From contig NZ_JBHRWV010000007.1 of NCBI RefSeq assembly GCF_042648145.1, forward strand, positions 62,001 through 126,000: 64,000 nucleotides of DNA, given 5' to 3'. The notes beneath the pieces are model-generated. The model ran no database searches, was not told the origin of the DNA, and saw only the letters and a list, made by a program, of their open reading frames with translations. How positions within the stretch are numbered: position 1 is the first letter of the stretch; each line of letters opens with the position of its first letter. This stretch comes from Salinicoccus sesuvii (lineage in GTDB: Bacteria; Bacillota; Bacilli; Staphylococcales; Salinicoccaceae). A program made the position numbers and the translations under genes. Below are positions 59,727 to 64,000 of the stretch, one piece after another.

Positions 59727-60485
59727 TCATGTGCTATCGGCATCTCCCATAGATCGGATCAACCGTCTTGATTTAAAATAGACACCGGTGTATTCGTCGT
59801 AGATCATTTCAATGAATGAGAGAAGCTGTTTGCCATTCTCTTCTGAAATGTTGATGGATTCAACGTTATCAATCGGTACATGCTTCATATAACCAGCCAG
59901 ATAAAGAACACGGTTACTGACTGGCACAACGCTCCTCAACGTATCATTGATACAGCGCGAGCAAATGACGCTGTGATGGTTGAATGAGTAATGCGTAAAC
60001 AGTGATCGATCTCGGGTGCCACACACGGCACATTCATCAACGTTAATCTGACCACCATAATAGGGCAACATTTTGATGGCAGTAAAAGCTGTGACACCTG
60101 ACGGTTCACTTTCTTCTTCCAGCAGTTTTAGAGATCGGATCAGAAGACGATAGAAACTGTCCTGTTTCATACCTTCTTCCAATGCACGTGTAATAAGCTC
60201 CATGACGTAGGATCCATAAGTATACACCGTGAAGTTCCCATTTAATTTTTTAAAAGGTTCAATGACATCAACTTCATTGAGCGTACCCATGCCTTTAAAA
60301 CGGTTATAAGTGAACAGCGCTTCTTTTATACCCTGTCTAAGAACGATGAATGGACTTTTGGGCTTATTGAAGCCTCGCGACATTAGAGGCACCTGGCTGC
60401 CATCTTCTGTCAATACGGTAATGATCCGACTGGACTCGCTGTAGCTGGCCTGCCGGATCATTACCCCTTTTTGCTGATATATCAT
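59727..60485 (-). CDS. recO: DNA repair protein RecO
   Basis: Loads RecA with RecF/RecR and anneals strands. 252 residues: N-terminal OB-fold (KGVMIRQASYSESSRIITVLTE), helical domain, and a zinc ribbon with C152, C155, C175, C178. Follows era by 8 nt in the conserved ybeY-dgkA-cdd-era-recO order. Confidence 0.94.
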   Translation of the reverse strand: MIYQQKGVMIRQASYSESSRIITVLTEDGSQVPLMSRGFNKPKSPFIVLRQGIKEALFTYNRFKGMGTLNEVDVIEPFKKLNGNFTVYTYGSYVMELITRALEEGMKQDSFYRLLIRSLKLLEEESEPSGVTAFTAIKMLPYYGGQINVDECAVCGTRDRSLFTHYSFNHHSVICSRCINDTLRSVVPVSNRVLYLAGYMKHVPIDNVESINISEENGKQLLSFIEMIYDEYTGVYFKSRRLIRSMGDADST

Positions 60486-60493
60486 TCCGCTTC

Positions 60494-61399
60494 TTAATAC
60501 TCCTCGTCCCGATAGCCGAGTGAACGGATGAATTGTGATTTATTGCGCCAGTCTTTCTGTACCTTGACCCATAGTTCCAGGTAGACCTTGCTGCCGAGAA
60601 GATTTTCGATATCCATACGGGCAAGCTGGCCAATTTCCTTAAGCATCTTGCCTTGTTTGCCGATGACCATGCCTTTTTGTGAATCACGTTCGACATATAT
60701 GGTCGCTTGTACATGGATCAAGCCTTGATCGTTCTCTTTCATCCGCTCCACTTCAACACCAATTGCGTGTGGAATCTCCTGGCTCGTCAAATGGAGTGCC
60801 TTTTCACGTATTAGTTCACTGACGATGAAGTGCTCAGGATGATCCGTGATCCTATCTTCAGGGTAGTACATCGGTCCTTCTGGCAGATAAGATTCTAGTA
60901 CTTCGAGAAGTTTATCGATGTTGTTGCCCTGTAACGCCGAAATTGGTACGATCTCTGAGAAAGGTAGTTTGTCTTTGTAGACTTCAATTTGTTCGATCAA
61001 TTTGTCGGGGTGAACAAGATCAATCTTATTAAGCACCAATATGATTGGCGTGCGGGTGTTTTTGAGCATCTCAATGATATATTCATCACCACGTCCAATT
61101 TCTTCTGAAACATTGACGAGAAACAGGATGGCCTCAGTTTCCCTGAGAGTGTTCCTAGCCACCTTCATCATATGTTCCCCAAGCTGGTGCTTCGGTTTAT
61201 GAATACCTGGCGTATCAATGAAAATCATCTGGCTTGTGTCAGTCGTATGAACGCCCTGGATCTTATTTCTTGTAGTCTGGGGCTTATCTGACATAATAGC
61301 CACTTTTTGACCCAGCACTTTATTCATGAATGTCGACTTACCGACATTCGGACGTCCAATGATACTGATAAAACCTGATTTAAAATCTTTTTCTGTCAT
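60494..61399 (-). CDS. era: Ribosome-assembly GTPase Era
   Basis: 30S maturation GTPase. 301 residues. G1 GRPNVGKS at 15-22, G3 DTPG at 62-65, G4 NKID near 121, and C-terminal KH domain with GMVIGKQGKMLKEIG that binds the 16S 3' end. Start overlaps the cdd stop by one base (TAATG). Confidence 0.97.
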   Translation of the reverse strand: MTEKDFKSGFISIIGRPNVGKSTFMNKVLGQKVAIMSDKPQTTRNKIQGVHTTDTSQMIFIDTPGIHKPKHQLGEHMMKVARNTLRETEAILFLVNVSEEIGRGDEYIIEMLKNTRTPIILVLNKIDLVHPDKLIEQIEVYKDKLPFSEIVPISALQGNNIDKLLEVLESYLPEGPMYYPEDRITDHPEHFIVSELIREKALHLTSQEIPHAIGVEVERMKENDQGLIHVQATIYVERDSQKGMVIGKQGKMLKEIGQLARMDIENLLGSKVYLELWVKVQKDWRNKSQFIRSLGYRDEEY

Positions 61400-61806
61400 T
61401 ATTCCATATCCTTTCCTGAGAAACCAAGCGGCAGCAGATCATCTACAGTCCGCCTGATTACTTTGCCGACGTGATTGACGAGGTACACAGGCATGTCGTC
61501 TTCACAGAGTTCCTTCATTACCTGTCTGCAGGTACCGCATGGACTGGAGGGTTCTTTTGAATCCGTGATGACCACTATGGCTTTGAATTGCTTTATATTG
61601 TTCGAGTAGGCACTTACCAACGCACTGCGTTCTGCACAGATGGTCGCCGGGTAAGCAGCATTTTCTATATTAGCACCATATATATACTGATCGTCTGCTG
61701 TAACAAGTAATGCACCTACATTAAAATTAGAGTACGGCGTATATGCCCTACTCTGCGCTACCTTAACCTCATCAAGCCATTCTTCTTTAAAAATTCCGTC
61801 TTGCAT
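61399..61806 (-). CDS. cdd: Cytidine deaminase
   Basis: Deaminates cytidine/deoxycytidine in pyrimidine salvage. 135 residues, the small tetrameric type. Zinc site C57-A-E59 (TICAERSA) with E59 as proton shuttle and C90/C93 in PCGTC. YTPYSNFNVGALL at about 22-34 is the substrate segment. Confidence 0.96.
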   Translation of the reverse strand: MQDGIFKEEWLDEVKVAQSRAYTPYSNFNVGALLVTADDQYIYGANIENAAYPATICAERSALVSAYSNNIKQFKAIVVITDSKEPSSPCGTCRQVMKELCEDDMPVYLVNHVGKVIRRTVDDLLPLGFSGKDME

Positions 61807-61821
61807 GACAACATCTCCTCG

Positions 61822-62166
61822 CTAGAACAAATAGGGTAAAAAAATAATTAATGCGACGATAACCGCATAGAGTGAAGAAAGTAACACCGCAGCGGCACCA
61901 GCATCCTTGGCCGCTTTTGCCAATGGATGATACGTGCTCGTTGTAAGATCCACAGCTGCTTCGATGGAAGTATTGAAAGCTTCAGCAATCAGAACCATAA
62001 AAATTGCGCTGACAATAAATACCCATTCGATGCGCTCAATCCCTAGAATCGCACTAACAGCCACCGCAACAACTCCTAATAGAAAATGGATGATGAAATG
62101 ATTGTCTTTGAAGACCAGCCAGCGTATGCCCATCATGGCATACTTGAATCTATTGAGCTGCTTCAT
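61822..62166 (-). CDS. dgkA: Undecaprenol kinase DgkA
   Basis: Phosphorylates undecaprenol to recycle the lipid carrier for wall synthesis. 114 residues, three membrane helices; catalytic/metal residue E69 in AEAFNTSIEAAVDL. ATG 62164-62166 is chosen: it follows the ybeY stop by one base and gives the usual N-terminus; a GTG seven codons upstream is weaker. Confidence 0.93.
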   Translation of the reverse strand: MKQLNRFKYAMMGIRWLVFKDNHFIIHFLLGVVAVAVSAILGIERIEWVFIVSAIFMVLIAEAFNTSIEAAVDLTTSTYHPLAKAAKDAGAAAVLLSSLYAVIVALIIFLPYLF

Positions 62167-62167
62167 C

Positions 62168-62632
62168 TTAATCTTCTCTGGTGACACCGAAAGCTGTGAG
62201 TATCTCGTCTTGCAGATTGTTCATTTCCTTCTCTTCTTCTGATTCCATATGGTCGTATCCAAGCAGATGAAGAAATCCATGCAGACTGAGAAACATTAAT
62301 TCGCGTTTATAGCTATGTCCGTAATCTTGAGCTTGCTCACTCGCACGATCCGTACAGATAATGATGTCTCCGAGGGTACGTAATGCCTCTTCGTGAATCA
62401 CGTTGTCCTCCTCGTCCTCCATCGCGAAACTGATGACATCCGTTACTGCATCTTTATCTCTGTAATCTCGATTGATAGTGCGAATCTCCTCTTGGTCAAC
62501 GAACGAAATGCTGACTTCCGCATCGTCCGCTTCTTCGAGATGGTCATATGCGAACTGGATCAGTGATTCGATCTCGTTCTTCTCTTGCTCGTTGACAAAG
62601 CCATCTTCATCCAGAAAATCGATAGTGATCAA
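62168..62632 (-). CDS. ybeY: Endoribonuclease YbeY
   Basis: rRNA maturation/quality-control metallo-RNase. 154 residues. Zinc histidines H118, H122, H128 in HGFLHLLGYDH. The start is TTG 62630-62632 with AAGGAG at 8 nt; the GTG at 62639-62641 overlaps the ribosome site. Overlap region also contains the phoH stop (62638-62640). Confidence 0.94.
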   Translation of the reverse strand: MITIDFLDEDGFVNEQEKNEIESLIQFAYDHLEEADDAEVSISFVDQEEIRTINRDYRDKDAVTDVISFAMEDEEDNVIHEEALRTLGDIIICTDRASEQAQDYGHSYKRELMFLSLHGFLHLLGYDHMESEEEKEMNNLQDEILTAFGVTRED

Positions 62633-62637
62633 GTATC

Positions 62638-63582
62638 TCACTCCTTTTCATATGCTTTTATGATTTTAGATACAAGTGGATGACGTACAACGTCGGACTC
62701 ATCCATTTTATTTATAGAGATACCATTCACATTATTCAACAGGCGCACTGACTCCACAAGACCACTTTTCGTGGAACCTGGAAGGTCGATCTGAGTCTCG
62801 TCTCCTGTAACCACCATCTTCGAACCGAAACCGAGGCGTGTTAAAAACATTTTCATCTGCATCTCAGTTGTGTTTTGCGCTTCATCGAGAATAACGAACG
62901 CCTCGTTCAATGTTCGGCCACGCATGTAAGCAAGTGGTGCAACCTCTATAACGCCCCGTTCAATCAGACGGTCTGTCTGCTCTGCTCCGAGGACAGTATG
63001 GAGGCCGTCGTACAGCGGTCTCAAGTAAGGATCAACCTTTTCCTTTAAATCACCCGGCAAGAAACCGAGGTTCTCTCCTGCTTCGACAGCAGGACGTGTG
63101 AGAACGATGCGTTTCACACTGTTCTCACGAAGCATTTGGCATGCCAAAACTACCGCAAGAAACGTCTTGCCGGTGCCTGCCGGACCAATGCCGAAAGTCA
63201 GATCGGTTCGCTTAATATTTTCGATATAGAGGCGTTGTCCAGTCGTCTTGGCACGGATGCCTTTGCCTTTGACGTCCCGGGCGATTTCTTCATTATAAAG
63301 ATCTGCCAGATACTCGATTGTACCTTTTCTGGCCATCATTGCAGCAGACTGGACATCCCTAAGATTGATGGACATCCCTCTCTGAATGATCTTCAGCAGA
63401 TTGATCAGCACATCTTCTGTCAATTCGACATTTTCATCGCTCTCACCGTCCACGGTGATCTCATTGCCGAGTGTATGAATGGTGACATCAAATTCCTCTT
63501 CCAGAAATGTAATGTGCTGATCGTTTGCACCGATAAGTGCCTGAGCCTCTTCCAGGCTATCGATATTTATAATATTAGGCAT
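62638..63582 (-). CDS. phoH: PhoH-like ATPase
   Basis: 314 residues. Walker A GPAGTGKT (about 130-137), Walker B FVILDEAQN, and VVTGDETQIDLP, the PhoH/YbeZ hallmark, thought to act with YbeY in RNA metabolism. AAAGGGG lies 7 nt upstream of the ATG. First gene of the phoH-ybeY-dgkA-cdd-era-recO run. Confidence 0.95.
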   Translation of the reverse strand: MPNIINIDSLEEAQALIGANDQHITFLEEEFDVTIHTLGNEITVDGESDENVELTEDVLINLLKIIQRGMSINLRDVQSAAMMARKGTIEYLADLYNEEIARDVKGKGIRAKTTGQRLYIENIKRTDLTFGIGPAGTGKTFLAVVLACQMLRENSVKRIVLTRPAVEAGENLGFLPGDLKEKVDPYLRPLYDGLHTVLGAEQTDRLIERGVIEVAPLAYMRGRTLNEAFVILDEAQNTTEMQMKMFLTRLGFGSKMVVTGDETQIDLPGSTKSGLVESVRLLNNVNGISINKMDESDVVRHPLVSKIIKAYEKE

Positions 63583-63843
63583 GCATAATCCCCTTTTATC
63601 AAAGTCTCTTTCTCATTAAATTTACCACTAAGACACTGCTACTGCAACGAATTAATGCGGTTGTCAAGCGAGTTCATAAGTAAATGCGCACCTCTCTAGC
63701 CCATAGTCCAGTGATACTATATTGTGCATCTATCGAAAGATTTACGTAAGGAAAACGATTATCTGGCCACTGCAGATGTCATACAAAGGTGTATTTTTAC
63801 CACTTTAATGGTATGATGGTAAAAAAGTAGGGAGATGAATGAC
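63583..63843. other. Divergent intergenic region, phoH / VOC gene
   Basis: No gene seen. A perfect minus-strand -35 TTGACA (63662-63667) lacks a good -10 at 16-18 bp. On the plus side an inverted repeat TTTTTACCA (63794-63802) / TGGTAAAAA (63817-63825) flanks a possible -10 TATGAT (63812-63817) just before the VOC gene ribosome site. Confidence 0.4.
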
Positions 63844-64000
63844 ATGGAAAACCAGCTTATTGTTCCGCATCTGTGGTTCGACACGCAAGCAGAAGCAGCA
63901 GTCGATTTCTACACTTCCATATTTCCGAAATCAAAAAAACATATGAATGCTTTCCTGGAGGATACACCTTCAGGTGATACTCCACTATATTCATTCGAGC
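63844..64000 (+). CDS. VOC-family (PhnB-like) protein, N-terminal part
   Basis: Partial, cut by the window end; 52 residues visible. VPHLWFDTQAEAAVDFYTSIFPKSK matches the glyoxalase/bleomycin-resistance-like PhnB group (often mis-annotated as 3-demethylubiquinone methyltransferase). GGGAG lies 9 nt upstream of ATG 63844. Function cannot be told. Confidence 0.8.
   Translation, partial: MENQLIVPHLWFDTQAEAAVDFYTSIFPKSKKHMNAFLEDTPSGDTPLYSFE

Noticed and set aside
63662..63667. Perfect TTGACA upstream of phoH
   Set aside because: No acceptable -10 at 16-18 bp, so it is not called a promoter.
1..64000. Searched by eye for CRISPR arrays, tRNA/rRNA genes, prophage, toxin-antitoxin or defence islands
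   Set aside because: None seen; the window is a continuous housekeeping backbone with one insertion sequence.

Overview
This window looks like chromosomal DNA of a low-to-moderate G+C, non-sporulating Firmicute of the Staphylococcaceae type (a Salinicoccus/Jeotgalicoccus/Macrococcus-like relative is the best guess; the genus cannot be fixed from sequence reading alone). Gene order follows the staphylococcal backbone: recN-argR-tlyA-dxs, ispA-xseB-xseA-nusB-asp23, accBC, efp, an SA1362-family small protein, lipM, gcvT-gcvPA-gcvPB, comG, pst, sodA, zur-znu, nfo-cshB, dnaG-sigA, glyS, recO-era-cdd-dgkA-ybeY-phoH. The spoIIIA cluster that sits between accB and efp in spore formers is absent. Most genes lie on the minus strand in short runs separated by intrinsic terminators, many of them bidirectional.

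Layout. 1-12 kb: end of a DUF2627 protein, DNA repair (recN), arginine repressor, isoprenoid precursors (dxs, ispA), exonuclease VII, nusB, an Asp23 protein behind a long structured leader, acetyl-CoA carboxylase subunits, EF-P and an Xaa-Pro peptidase. 12-16 kb: a lipoprotein, YqhQ and a small membrane protein on the plus strand, then a 1,444-bp IS3-family element inserted exactly in the loop of the terminator shared with lipM. 16-21 kb: a rhodanese-like protein lacking its cysteine and the glycine decarboxylase operon under a single-aptamer glycine riboswitch. 21-25 kb: a complete seven-gene comG competence pseudopilus operon running into aroK. 25-34 kb: small conserved proteins, argGH with a candidate ARG box, a short-chain dehydrogenase, a frameshifted phzF, glucokinase, rhomboid protease and a folate enzyme. 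34-41 kb: pstSCAB-phoU with a phased Pho box, a class B PBP, sodA. 42-48 kb: ispG, a GntR-ABC module under a 37-bp palindrome, and zur-znuBC with a Zur box. 48-64 kb: nfo, cshB, ispH, Nif3, trmK, cytochrome c, the PPRP-dnaG-sigA run, ccpN, T-box-controlled glyS, and the recO-to-phoH cluster; a VOC protein is cut by the window end.

Functionally the window is mostly housekeeping: three MEP-pathway genes (dxs, ispG, ispH) plus ispA feed isoprenoids to the wall, where DgkA recycles undecaprenol; regulation is visible directly in the DNA for glycine, arginine, phosphate, zinc, tRNA-Gly charging and the GntR module. The most unusual observations are the insertion sequence inside a terminator loop, the structured leader with competing pairings before the asp23 homologue, the operator that contains an entire promoter upstream of the GntR gene, and the A7-tract frameshift in phzF. 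No CRISPR array, tRNA, rRNA, prophage or obvious defence system is present.
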